From assembly GCF_024171925.1 (NCBI RefSeq), contig NZ_JAMTCO010000012.1, positions 1-64,000 on the forward strand: 64,000 bases of DNA, given 5' to 3'. The notes under the pieces are model-generated. The model did not search any database. It was not told where the DNA came from and saw only the letters and a list, made by a program, of their open reading frames with translations. Position numbers and translations under genes: made by a program. This stretch comes from Actinokineospora diospyrosa (GTDB taxonomy: Bacteria > Actinomycetota > Actinomycetes > Mycobacteriales > Pseudonocardiaceae). Positions 11,410 to 21,355 of this stretch are shown here, in pieces. Positions within the stretch are counted from its first letter, which is position 1; every line of letters begins with the position of its first letter.

Positions 11410-13125
11410 TCAGCCCGGGAAGAACGGCAGCGATCCCGGTCCGAGGTTGTACTGGTGGTACTGCCAGACCTTGCCCGCCTCGCCCGTGGTCCACATGCCG
11501 GAGCCGTCGGTGACGATCGTGGCCCGGCCCGGCGCGGCGGTGACCGCGGTGACCGGCAGGGTCAAGTTGGTCTTGTTGTAGGTCGTGTACGAGTAGCCGT
11601 CGACCGACATGCTGACCACCGGCCGGATGGCGAGGTCGGTCGCGGCGATCACCGTGAGCCGGTCGAGCCAGTCGAGGCCGACGACGTCCTTGACGATGCC
11701 GGACTGCAGGGTGCGGCCGGAGCGGATCATCACCGCGTCGTTGTTGCGCACGACCGAGGCCACGCGGATCTCGCCGTTGACCACCGCGGCGACCCTGGCG
11801 CCGTCGCGGGACAGCCGGAGTTGGGTGATGGTGCCGCCGTTGCGGGTGAACTCAGAGGCGTCGACGGGGAAGTCTTCCCACTTGCCCTCGGCGGTGCGCT
11901 CGACCCGGACCACCAAGGTCCCGTCTTGCACCGTCCACACCTCGTTGGGCGTGGCCTCCGTAGAGCCCGCGAACAACCAGGTGGGCCTGGTGAGGGTGGC
12001 TGCGGCAGGCAGGCTTACCTCGGGGAGTTCACCGTCCGCCTTACCTACGCGCAGCTTCATCCCGCCAGCGACGCGCTGCACGACCGCGAGCAGGTTGCCG
12101 TCCAGGGACTGCGCAGCGCTAACGACGTCGTAGGCGCCATTCCCTGTCGGCCCCTCCAACGGCTTGCCGTCGCGCAATGACACGAGGCGACCGTTGACGA
12201 CAGCCAAACCGAGCAGGTCTGCCTTTAACGCCGACAGCGCGTCGTAAGTCCCCGGCTCGTTGGTAGTCCAATCCTCGTGACCAGGAACCAACGGCAGCCC
12301 TTGAGTGCGGATCCGCAACGGGCTCGTAGTGACTTCGCGGAGGGAGCGGACCAGTTGGGCCGCTATTCGCTGTCTGTCCTCTAGAGGTTTGTCCAGCTTG
12401 CTGAAGTTGATGAGCACGCCGCCGTCGGCTTCCTGGAGGACGTTCGTGTCGAGCGCCAGCCCTTCCAGCTCGTTGCGCACCGCGCCCTTGAGCGACTCCG
12501 ACGGCCCACCCAGCAACAGGTCCACGACTCGGCCATAGAGGCTCTGCCGCGGCTCGATCTGGATGTAGCGCGGGTCCGGCACCATGACCCGCTGCTCACG
12601 GTCGAAGAACTCCAGATTGACCCGCCGATAGCTCTTCGCGAAGTCCGCCTCGCGGATGAGCACCGCGTTCGGCGGCTCGGCGATGCGCCACTGCCCGTCC
12701 TGCCGCTGGATGATCACCCGGTATTCCAGGGATTGGACCTGCGGCACGAACGACCAGTCGCCGAAGAGGCTGCCTATAGAGGTCGCGGTGAGGATGACGA
12801 CCTGCTCGTTGTTCGGGTCGCGGCCCTCTTGCACTGCCTGCGGGACGGTTTTGAACTCGTCCTGGATGATCGTCGGGACACCAGTGCCCTTCCAACCGGG
12901 CTTGGCGTCTTCGGTGAGGTAGGTGCGCGCGGCGTCCGGGGTACCGGCGTTCTTGACGAACTCCTGCACCAGGTTGAACGGGTCGAGACCTGGGGCGGGC
13001 TTGCCGATCTGGCGCGGTTGTTCCTCAGTGGCCTCGACGACGACCTTGGGCAGCGTCCGGTCGGGGATGTTGGCGCAACTGGTGAGCAAGAGCGCGCACA
13101 ACACGGCGAGGACGAACCGGATCAC
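11410..13125 (-). CDS. lpqB: Lipoprotein LpqB, MtrAB accessory
   Basis: A 571-residue secreted lipoprotein that in actinobacteria works with the sensor MtrB in cell-wall and division control. The GTG start gives a signal peptide (IRFVLAVLCALLLTSC) with lipobox LTSC and lipid-modified Cys near residue 16. A GerMN-type domain follows (about 190-300, containing VVDLLLGGPSESLKGAV), then a beta-propeller-like C-terminal half (350-571). The start overlaps the mtrB stop by four bases (GTGA) with ggagga upstream, so it is coupled to mtrAB. Upstream starts in the same frame would lie inside mtrB and are rejected. Confidence 0.95.
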   Translation of the reverse strand: MIRFVLAVLCALLLTSCANIPDRTLPKVVVEATEEQPRQIGKPAPGLDPFNLVQEFVKNAGTPDAARTYLTEDAKPGWKGTGVPTIIQDEFKTVPQAVQEGRDPNNEQVVILTATSIGSLFGDWSFVPQVQSLEYRVIIQRQDGQWRIAEPPNAVLIREADFAKSYRRVNLEFFDREQRVMVPDPRYIQIEPRQSLYGRVVDLLLGGPSESLKGAVRNELEGLALDTNVLQEADGGVLINFSKLDKPLEDRQRIAAQLVRSLREVTTSPLRIRTQGLPLVPGHEDWTTNEPGTYDALSALKADLLGLAVVNGRLVSLRDGKPLEGPTGNGAYDVVSAAQSLDGNLLAVVQRVAGGMKLRVGKADGELPEVSLPAAATLTRPTWLFAGSTEATPNEVWTVQDGTLVVRVERTAEGKWEDFPVDASEFTRNGGTITQLRLSRDGARVAAVVNGEIRVASVVRNNDAVMIRSGRTLQSGIVKDVVGLDWLDRLTVIAATDLAIRPVVSMSVDGYSYTTYNKTNLTLPVTAVTAAPGRATIVTDGSGMWTTGEAGKVWQYHQYNLGPGSLPFFPG

Positions 13126-14789
13126 GGGTAGGCCTCCTCCGGCACCGACAACGGCAGTGGGGCGGGTTGGGTCATCGGGCGCGCGTCGGCGGGCGGCAGC
13201 GGCAACGGGCTGTCCTCGTACTCCACCCCTTGCTCGACCGGCAGCGTCAACCGGAAGCAGGCGCCCTCGCCGGGCTCGCCCCACGCGTCTAGGCCGCCGC
13301 CGTGCAGGCGGGCGTCTTCGAGGCTGATCGCGAGCCCGAGGCCCGTGCCGCCGGTGTGCCGGTTGCGGGAGGGGTCGGCGCGCCAGAACCGGTTGAACAC
13401 CAAGTCGGCCTCGCCGGTGCGCAGACCAACGCCGTGGTCGCGCACGGTCACCGCGACCGCGTTCCCCTCGAACACCATCGTCAGCTCCACCGGCTTGCCC
13501 TCGCCGTGGTCGATCGCGTTGGCCAGCAGGTTGCGCAGGATCCGCTCCACCCGGCGGGACTCGACCTCCGCGGTCGCGTCCTCCTCGGGCAGGTCGAGCA
13601 CGATCTCCGAGCCAGCGTTGCGCGCGATCACCCGCACCGACTCCACCGCGCGCCTGGCGACCGCGCGCAGGTCGGTGTACTCGGCGACCAGCTCCTCCAC
13701 GCCCGCGTCGAGGCGGGAGATCTCCAGCAGGTCACCTAGCAGCGACTCGAACCGGTCGAGCTCGTCGACCAGCAGCTCGGTGGAGCGGGCCAGGCCCGCG
13801 GGGAACTGCGCGCGCGAGGCGTGCAGCACGTCGGCGGCCATCCGGACCGTGGTCAGCGGGGTGCGCAGCTCGTGCGAGACGTCCGAGGTGAACCGGCGCT
13901 GGAGCTGGCCGAAGTCCTCGAGCTGGCGGATCTGGCGTTCGATGCTGGCGGCCATCTCGTTGTACGACTCGGCCAACCGCGCCACGTCGTCCTCGCCGGC
14001 GACGACCATCCGCTCGCCCAACTCACCGTCGGCGAACCGCTCAGCGGCTCTAGCCGCGCGCCGCACAGGTAGCACTACCTGGCGCGTGACGAGGTTGGTG
14101 ATGCCAGCCAGGAGAAGCAAGAGAACCAAGCCACCAACGACGAGAGTGCTCTGCACAACGCCGATGGTTCGCTGCTCAGCAGCGAGCGGGTACAGCATGT
14201 AGAGGCGTAATGCGGCACTAGTGGTGGCCACCGGAACGCCGACGATCAGGTAGGTCGTCCGCTCGCCGTTGCGCTCAACGGTGTAGATCTGCGAAACCGT
14301 GCGGTTCGGGCTGCTCAGCACGAAGTCGCGCAAGGACTGCGGGACGTTCTCGTACGGGCCCGCGAACTTGACGTCACTAGGCGAGATGTACGGCGCGTCG
14401 TTGACCAGCACCGGTTCGAACGCGCCTGCCGGGCCTGCCGCCGACTGGTCAGGCGAAGAGCTGGTCAGCTTGTTGACGGCGCTGTTGAGCCTGTCGCGGA
14501 TGGGGTCGGAGTCACGGGTACCGGCCAGTTCCCGCTCGGCGATCTGGACCGCGTTCCTGGTCTGGGCGATCGCCGCCTCTTCCTTGGTGCCCAGCAGCCG
14601 CTCGGTGATCTGGTTCTGCAGCACCATGCCGAGCACGAAGATCACCGCGGAGCCCAGCGCCAGCGTGCTCACGACCACGCGCAGCTGCAGCGAGCGCCGC
14701 CACAGGTCGCTGTACGCGCCGGAGCGGCGCCTGCCCGCGGCGAGCACACCACGGGCGGCGCCGAGGAGCCAGCGCCACAGGCTGGTCAC
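13122..14789 (-). CDS. mtrB: Sensor histidine kinase MtrB
   Basis: The membrane sensor of the MtrAB two-component system, which controls cell-wall hydrolases and division in actinobacteria. The 555-residue protein has two membrane segments (about 37-57 and 212-232) flanking an extracytoplasmic domain. HAMP (about 233-285), the phospho-acceptor H-box FTSDVSHELRTPL (His306) and the ATPase domain with N-box NLLANAIDH and G-box GTGLGL follow. The C-terminal tail is proline-rich. The GTG start lies 13 bases after mtrA. The stop overlaps the lpqB start. Confidence 0.97.
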   Translation of the reverse strand: MTSLWRWLLGAARGVLAAGRRRSGAYSDLWRRSLQLRVVVSTLALGSAVIFVLGMVLQNQITERLLGTKEEAAIAQTRNAVQIAERELAGTRDSDPIRDRLNSAVNKLTSSSPDQSAAGPAGAFEPVLVNDAPYISPSDVKFAGPYENVPQSLRDFVLSSPNRTVSQIYTVERNGERTTYLIVGVPVATTSAALRLYMLYPLAAEQRTIGVVQSTLVVGGLVLLLLLAGITNLVTRQVVLPVRRAARAAERFADGELGERMVVAGEDDVARLAESYNEMAASIERQIRQLEDFGQLQRRFTSDVSHELRTPLTTVRMAADVLHASRAQFPAGLARSTELLVDELDRFESLLGDLLEISRLDAGVEELVAEYTDLRAVARRAVESVRVIARNAGSEIVLDLPEEDATAEVESRRVERILRNLLANAIDHGEGKPVELTMVFEGNAVAVTVRDHGVGLRTGEADLVFNRFWRADPSRNRHTGGTGLGLAISLEDARLHGGGLDAWGEPGEGACFRLTLPVEQGVEYEDSPLPLPPADARPMTQPAPLPLSVPEEAYP

Positions 14790-14802
14790 CGGACGGGCTC
14801 GG

Positions 14803-15480
14803 TCACGGAGGGCCCGCCTTGTACCCCACCCCGCGCACGGTCAGCACGACCTCGGGGTGCTCGGGGTCGCGCTCCACCTTGGACCGCAGCCGCTGGACGT
14901 GCACGTTCACCAACCGGGTGTCCGCGGCGTGCCGGTAGCCCCAGACCTGCTCGAGCAGGACCTCGCGGGTGAACACCTGGCGCGGCTTGCGGGCCAGCGC
15001 CACCAGCAGGTCGAACTCCAGCGGGGTCAGCTGGATGGCCTTGCCGTCCCTGGTCACCTCGTGCCCCGGCACGTCGATGGTCAGGTCGCCGATGCCGAGG
15101 GTCTCGGCTGGCTCGGACTCGGTGCGCCGCAGCCGGGCCCGCACCCTGGCGACCAGCTCCTTGGGCTTGAACGGCTTCACCACGTAGTCGTCGGCGCCGG
15201 ACTCCAGGCCGAGCACGATGTCGACGGTGTCGCTCTTGGCCGTCAGCATCACGATCGGCACGCCGGACTCGGCCCGGATCGCCTTGGCCACGTCGATGCC
15301 GTTCATGCCGGGGAGCATGAGGTCGAGCAGCACGAGATCGGGTTTCAGCTCGCGCAGCGCGGGCAGCGCCCGAGAGCCGTCAGCCACCACGGCCGTGTCG
15401 AATCCCTCGCCGCGCAGCACGATAGTGAGCATCTCGGCGAGGGCCGGGTCGTCGTCAACCACCAGCACTCGTGCCTTCAT
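14803..15480 (-). CDS. mtrA: Response regulator MtrA
   Basis: An OmpR-type transcription regulator paired with MtrB. The receiver domain carries the acidic pair (VVDDD, Asp9-11), the phospho-acceptor in LLDLMLPG (Asp53) and the TAK lysine. The winged-helix domain (about 130-225) contains VNVHVQRLRSKVE and VRGVGYKAG. The protein has 225 residues, the normal length. The ATG at 15480 is preferred to a GTG two codons upstream. It heads the mtrA-mtrB-lpqB operon. In related genomes tmk lies directly upstream; here a VOC gene and a NACHT gene intervene. Confidence 0.97.
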   Translation of the reverse strand: MKARVLVVDDDPALAEMLTIVLRGEGFDTAVVADGSRALPALRELKPDLVLLDLMLPGMNGIDVAKAIRAESGVPIVMLTAKSDTVDIVLGLESGADDYVVKPFKPKELVARVRARLRRTESEPAETLGIGDLTIDVPGHEVTRDGKAIQLTPLEFDLLVALARKPRQVFTREVLLEQVWGYRHAADTRLVNVHVQRLRSKVERDPEHPEVVLTVRGVGYKAGPP

Positions 15481-15575
15481 GCGCACATCGTCGCACTGCC
15501 GCGCGCGCGTTCGCGCAGCACCCGCCGTCGAGTATCGTTGAAACTTGAACTGGACCGCCGATCAGGAGGACCCCC

Positions 15576-16058
15576 TTGGGCATCAGAAGGCTCAACCACG
15601 CCGTCCTCTACGTCCGCGACGTCGACCGCAGCGTGGCGTTCTACGGCGAGGTCCTCGGCTTCCGCCCGGTGACCCAATTCCCCGGCGCCGCCTTCCTGCG
15701 CGCCCCGGACTCCGACAACGACCACGACCTAGGCCTCTTCCAGGTCGGCCTGGACGCCCCAGGCCAGCAGCCGGGCGGCGTAGGCCTCTACCACCTGGCC
15801 TGGTCCGTCCACACCCTCGCCGAACTAGCCGAGTTCAAACGACTACTAACCGAAGTCGGCTCCCTAGTAGGCGCCTCCGACCACGGCGTCTCGAAGTCCC
15901 TCTACGCAAAGGACCCAGACGGCGTTGAGTTCGAGGTGTCGTGGTTCGTGCCGCGAGACCGGGTGACAGAGGAGATGGAGCAGTCGGGCCCGCCCCGGCC
16001 GCTCGACATAGAGGCGGAAATCGCCGTCTGGGGCACAGAGCTAGTCGGCGCGCTTTAA
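15576..16058 (+). CDS. VOC-family (glyoxalase/dioxygenase-fold) protein
   Basis: A 160-residue vicinal-oxygen-chelate protein with the two-module fold: RRLNHAVLYVRDVDRSVAFYGEVLGF at the start and KDPDGVEFEVSW near 115-127. Candidate metal ligands are His7, the His of YHLAW near 74 and Glu of EFEV. It could be a lactoylglutathione lyase-like or ring-cleaving enzyme; the substrate is not predictable. The TTG start at 15576 has aggagga five bases upstream. It is divergent from mtrA, and its last 18 bases overlap the convergent NACHT gene. It is transcribed against its neighbours, which marks it as part of the insertion. Confidence 0.85.
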   Translation: MGIRRLNHAVLYVRDVDRSVAFYGEVLGFRPVTQFPGAAFLRAPDSDNDHDLGLFQVGLDAPGQQPGGVGLYHLAWSVHTLAELAEFKRLLTEVGSLVGASDHGVSKSLYAKDPDGVEFEVSWFVPRDRVTEEMEQSGPPRPLDIEAEIAVWGTELVGAL

Positions 16059-18842
16059 GGGAGCTATCGCCCAACTGATGAACCTGACCAGGTCGGCTGG
16101 GTCATGCCACTCACTGGTCCGCGCGGGGGTTTGGCCGAGCACCTCCGGGCGCGCCCGATCGACCACCATGAGCACTTCTGGCCTGACCTGCGGGTACACC
16201 GAGGTCAGCCAGCTCGCGAAGTGCTTGGCGGACTCCCTGTCCCAGAACGGGGAACGGGTGAGGAGTACCCACTCGGCGAGCAGGGCGACGTGGAACGGCA
16301 GAGGTCCCGGGGGCAGGGAGGCGCCTTCCACGCGTTTGCCGACAGCAGCCCCTGCCAACGTGCAGTACAGGCCGGTGTAGGTCTCCGGTTCCTCCACGGG
16401 AGGGTTCCCGGGCGACACTGCGAACCCGAACCGCATCAGCCGCTCGACGGACGCGACGCCACGCAGTCGGGCGATCGCCACGTCGTCGTTGTCCACGCTC
16501 CGCGGCTCGGGCAAGACCCGGCCGTCCCGGTACTGCACGCTGTGCACCATCGCCGAGATCCCCTGGCCGTCGAACCCGGCCTCCCACAGCCGAACGGTGT
16601 TGCTCCAGCCGCCGTCCACAGCCAACTCGGCGGTGGTGAACCCGGTGGTCATGTACGCGCGGATCAGCACCAGGTTGGCCGAGTAGGCGGCGAGCTTGCG
16701 CACCTGGTCGGTGGCCTCCGGTAAGTAGGTGAGGAACCTGCTCGGCTGCCTGCGATGCCGGTAGTCCCGCAGCAGGTGGTCGACAACGCGCACCACCCGC
16801 TCGCGCTCGGCCTGCTCCACCCTGCCCAGCAGTTCGGCGATGAAGTCGATGGCCGGGCGCTGTATGGCGAGCGGCTGGTGCGATAGGAGCGCGAACAGCA
16901 ACTCGTCGTCGGGTTCGTGGATCGCGCGCCTGCCATCGGAACTGTCGGCGACATCGCGCAGAATCTCGACCACCCTGTGGGCGACCAGGTACTCGCCGAA
17001 CGTGGCGTGCAGGAACTCGTAGCCGCGCACGAAACCGGCCCCGGTCTTGGCTTCCGGCGCGTGGATGAAGAAGAACTTGCTCAGCAACCGCCCGCCGGAC
17101 GGGACGCGGTCACCCAGGGCGGCCAGGTCCGCGGTGAGCGCGGACTCCGAGATGAACTGCTTGCCCCGGTTGAGCATCCCGATCGCGGCCACCGACAGCC
17201 GCCACAGCAGCGTGTCGATGGCGGTCTCCGGGTAGGTGTTCTCGGGGCCCTTCTCCTCGACCTCACGGCGGGCGAAGCTGGTCATCAACCTGCCGTAGAG
17301 GTCGGCCAGCGACATCTTGGCGTCCGGCAGCGGGACGTTGGGGGTGGCGCAGTAGACCGCGAGCATCATCAACAGCAGCGGCTGACCCGCGAGTTCGGCC
17401 AGGTCCAACGCGGTCGTGACCGGTAGCGGCCGCACGCCCGCGGCGGTGTTGATGTTGTTCCAGACCGACAACCAGGCGACGATCTGCCGGTTGTCGAACT
17501 CCTCGATCTTCACGACCGGCGTGCCCGGCAGCACCACCACCCGATCGGCGACCAGGGTCCGCGACGTCACCACGACCGCGACCGGGTGCCCCATGTTGGC
17601 TTCCGTGCGCTGGAACTGCTCCACGTCGCGCAGGTAGCCGGTGCGGTCGGCGTTGGTGGCCTGCAGCAGCTCGTCGAGGCCGTCGAGCAGGACGACCCGG
17701 ATGGTCGTGGCGCCGTCGTCGAGGTCGGCCCAGCCGACCCGGTTGTTGGTCGCCTGGTCGAGGGCCTGCGAGACCTGGCTCAACACCGTGCTGCCCGCGT
17801 CGACGTGGCGCAACCGCACCCGGACCACGGTGAACTCGGTGGCGGGCAGCCGGGCCGCGAGGGCGGTCATCAGCAACGACTTGCCAGCGCCGGGGTGGCC
17901 GAGCAGCAGGAGCGGGCCGGTCAGCGCCTGCGGGGTGCTGAAGTGCTTAGCGAGCTTGGTCGCGAGGTCCTCGTACACGTACTGCGACCGCCACCAGTTC
18001 TCGTCACCGATGCTGCTGTACCGGTCGTGGGTGGCGAACCGGTACCGGGGCGTCTGGAAGATCTCCTCGACCGCGGGGAAGATCGGCACCGACGAGCGCC
18101 GGTCGACGATCGGCCTGCTCAGCTCGTCCTGGTTGGCCTGGTCGAGCAGGGCGCGGTGGTCGCGCAGGTGCCACCGGGGGCCGTTGGCGAGCAACCGGGT
18201 CAGGTCGGCGAGCCCGCGGTGCACCCCCGCGTGAGCGGCCATGTCCGCCCAGATCCGGAACTCCGGGACCTTGGCCGCGACCTGCAGGAAGTGCGACCGG
18301 TACCGGCGGACGAACTCGTCGCGGTCGGTGCTGACGGCGAACAGCGCGCCGAGTTCCAGCTCCAGGTGCCCGGCCCAGGCCACCAGGTCCTGCACGTTCG
18401 CCTCGAACGACACCGAGGCCGACGGGGTGGGGATCTCGCCGAGGTACAGGGCCTGCACCAGCGACTCGCCCTCGGCGACGTCGAGCTCGGCGATCCTGGC
18501 CTTGTCCGCGTCGGAGAGCGCCAACTCGGGCACGCCGTCGAAGTAGGCGGCCAGGGCGATCATGGAGTGCGCGGCGACCACGAGGTCTTGCCGGTAGAGG
18601 CCGTTCGCCCCGGTCAAGCGGTCGCTGACGGCGTTGAGCGCGCCCCGCACCATGGTCATGGCCTCGGTCTTCTGGTCGACCATCCCCCAGATCGCGGCGA
18701 ACGCCCCACCGACCAGGCCCATCGGGCCCGACCCGAGGACGACCCCGCCGAGCAGGGCGTTCAGCCGGTCCAACCAGGGCCGGTCGTGGTAACCGAGGAT
18801 CTTGAGAGCGCCCCGCAGCGTGATGGGTGGGTCTCGACGCAC
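16041..18842 (-). CDS. NACHT-type STAND NTPase, possible defence protein
   Basis: A predicted 933-residue signal-transducing ATPase. Residues 1-110 form a helical N-terminal domain (ITLRGALKILGYHDRPWLDRL, then a hydrophobic glycine-rich stretch at 28-55 and IWGMVDQKTEA). It resembles a NACHT-associated helical domain common in actinobacteria. The Walker A is LLLLGHPGAGKSLL (P-loop 315-322). The Walker B is VVLLDGLDELL, with the D-GLDE pattern typical of NACHT proteins. A GYEFLHATFGEYLVA winged-helix/helical region follows near 640. The C-terminal 250 residues show no repeat I recognise. The GTG at 18842 is the only good start between the tmk stop and the conserved N-terminus. It sits 20 bases behind tmk, so the two may share a transcript. 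Many NACHT STAND proteins act in phage defence; for this one that is inference. Confidence 0.85.
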   Translation of the reverse strand: MRRDPPITLRGALKILGYHDRPWLDRLNALLGGVVLGSGPMGLVGGAFAAIWGMVDQKTEAMTMVRGALNAVSDRLTGANGLYRQDLVVAAHSMIALAAYFDGVPELALSDADKARIAELDVAEGESLVQALYLGEIPTPSASVSFEANVQDLVAWAGHLELELGALFAVSTDRDEFVRRYRSHFLQVAAKVPEFRIWADMAAHAGVHRGLADLTRLLANGPRWHLRDHRALLDQANQDELSRPIVDRRSSVPIFPAVEEIFQTPRYRFATHDRYSSIGDENWWRSQYVYEDLATKLAKHFSTPQALTGPLLLLGHPGAGKSLLMTALAARLPATEFTVVRVRLRHVDAGSTVLSQVSQALDQATNNRVGWADLDDGATTIRVVLLDGLDELLQATNADRTGYLRDVEQFQRTEANMGHPVAVVVTSRTLVADRVVVLPGTPVVKIEEFDNRQIVAWLSVWNNINTAAGVRPLPVTTALDLAELAGQPLLLMMLAVYCATPNVPLPDAKMSLADLYGRLMTSFARREVEEKGPENTYPETAIDTLLWRLSVAAIGMLNRGKQFISESALTADLAALGDRVPSGGRLLSKFFFIHAPEAKTGAGFVRGYEFLHATFGEYLVAHRVVEILRDVADSSDGRRAIHEPDDELLFALLSHQPLAIQRPAIDFIAELLGRVEQAERERVVRVVDHLLRDYRHRRQPSRFLTYLPEATDQVRKLAAYSANLVLIRAYMTTGFTTAELAVDGGWSNTVRLWEAGFDGQGISAMVHSVQYRDGRVLPEPRSVDNDDVAIARLRGVASVERLMRFGFAVSPGNPPVEEPETYTGLYCTLAGAAVGKRVEGASLPPGPLPFHVALLAEWVLLTRSPFWDRESAKHFASWLTSVYPQVRPEVLMVVDRARPEVLGQTPARTSEWHDPADLVRFISWAIAPLKRAD

Positions 18843-18862
18843 GTGACTGACGGTAGCGAGGA

Positions 18863-19501
18863 TCAGGTCAGGAGGGATCCGGCTAGCGAGAAAACGTCCA
18901 GGGGGGTGCTGCCGTCGACGGTGTGCCAGGGGGAGAGCCAGCTGGATGCGGCCAGTTGGTCGTAGACCTCGCCGACGCGGGTTTGGAGGGGGGTGTCGGA
19001 TTCCCAGGTGTCCCGGGCGCGGGCGTCGACGGTTTCGCGGTGGGTGGCTCGGGAGGCCGCTAGTTCTGCCGAAACGCGTAGCAGGAGTTGGGCGTGGGGT
19101 ACTGGGAGGCCGAAGCGGTCGATCTCGAGGGTCTTGACCCAAGAGACGAAGTCGCCGGTGGCTGGCTCATGTAGGCGGGCGGCACCGTAAGCAGCGTTGG
19201 ACGCGACATAGCGGTCTAGCAGCAAGATGTCGAAGGAAGCCAGGTCGGACGAGAGGTCCTCTAGGGCTCCCTGGCGGTCCAGTGCGTACAACACAGCCAT
19301 GCCGTAGACAGACTCACCGAGCCCGCCGAGGCGACCGTGCAGGCCCTCTTGCACCAAGTCCGCCGTCACGGACACCCCATACCGGGGGAACGCGCGGGTC
19401 CCCACCGAGGCGCCGTGCTCGGCTAGAGCGGCGGTGAGCTTGTCGGCCAACGTGCGCTTGCCGGCGCCGTCCAGGCCCTCGATGACGATCAGGCGTCCCA
19501 C
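18863..19501 (-). CDS. tmk: Thymidylate kinase
   Basis: It phosphorylates dTMP to dTDP for DNA synthesis. The 212-residue protein has the P-loop VIEGLDGAGKRTLADKL, with the GAGKRT variant I recall from mycobacterial Tmk, and the DR motif in LLLDRYVASNAAYGAARL. The GTG start at 19501 lies about 30 bases downstream of a strong inverted repeat. A terminator after sahH means it is transcribed separately from sahH. The NACHT gene follows after 20 bases. In related genomes mtrA takes that place. Confidence 0.93.
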   Translation of the reverse strand: MGRLIVIEGLDGAGKRTLADKLTAALAEHGASVGTRAFPRYGVSVTADLVQEGLHGRLGGLGESVYGMAVLYALDRQGALEDLSSDLASFDILLLDRYVASNAAYGAARLHEPATGDFVSWVKTLEIDRFGLPVPHAQLLLRVSAELAASRATHRETVDARARDTWESDTPLQTRVGEVYDQLAASSWLSPWHTVDGSTPLDVFSLAGSLLT

Positions 19502-19529
19502 GCGAGGAACCTAGCGCGGGAATCGACAG

Positions 19530-19577
19530 CCGTGGACGGCGCCTCCCGGCTCCCCTCCGGGTCGGCGCCGTCCACGG
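19530..19577 (-). promoter_or_regulatory. Perfect 14-bp inverted repeat in the tmk leader
   Basis: ccgtggacggcgcc at 19530-19543 pairs exactly with 19564-19577. The 20-base loop contains a nested cccgg/ccggg pair. It lies 29 bases upstream of the tmk start and has no T run. It could be a leader structure, an operator or a second terminator. Confidence 0.5.
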
Positions 19578-19694
19578 TGCCATCCACCCCCCGGGGCGGC
19601 TCCTTGGGTTCTGGCATGCCCCCTGCGCAGGCCAGAACTACACAAGATCGCTCGACCGGGTCGGCTTGTTACACCTTTCGGTGAGAAAAGACGC

Positions 19695-19725
19695 GGCCCC
19701 GGCACGCAGGTTGCGTGCCGGGGCC
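19695..19725 (-). terminator. Terminator of sahH
   Basis: A perfect 14-bp stem (19695-19708 with 19712-19725) with a three-base loop lies 32 bases past the sahH stop. It is followed on the minus strand by a T-rich run (gcgtcttttctc). Confidence 0.92.
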
Positions 19726-19756
19726 AGGAAGAACCAGTTACCGCCTGGTGGAGACC

Positions 19757-21247
<1,491 letters not shown>

Positions 21248-21355
21248 CGAGAACATCCTCCAGACTTCTGGTTCCTGTCGAACACTACCGTTGGAGCAGG
21301 GGGCACGGGGCGACCAAAAGGAGTGATCCGTGCCGGAGAGTGACCGGGGAGGGAC

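Noticed and set aside
15481..15575. Operator palindrome in the mtrA-VOC gap (gttgaaacttgaac)
   Set aside because: Symmetry is weak and promoter elements could not be aligned on either strand.
18843..19142. N-terminal extension of the NACHT protein into tmk
   Set aside because: The frame is open but lies wholly inside tmk coding sequence, is Pro/Arg-rich and has no ribosome site.
21248..21355. SAH riboswitch upstream of sahH
   Set aside because: No paired structure or conserved core matching the known riboswitch could be drawn in the 108 bases between the divergent genes.
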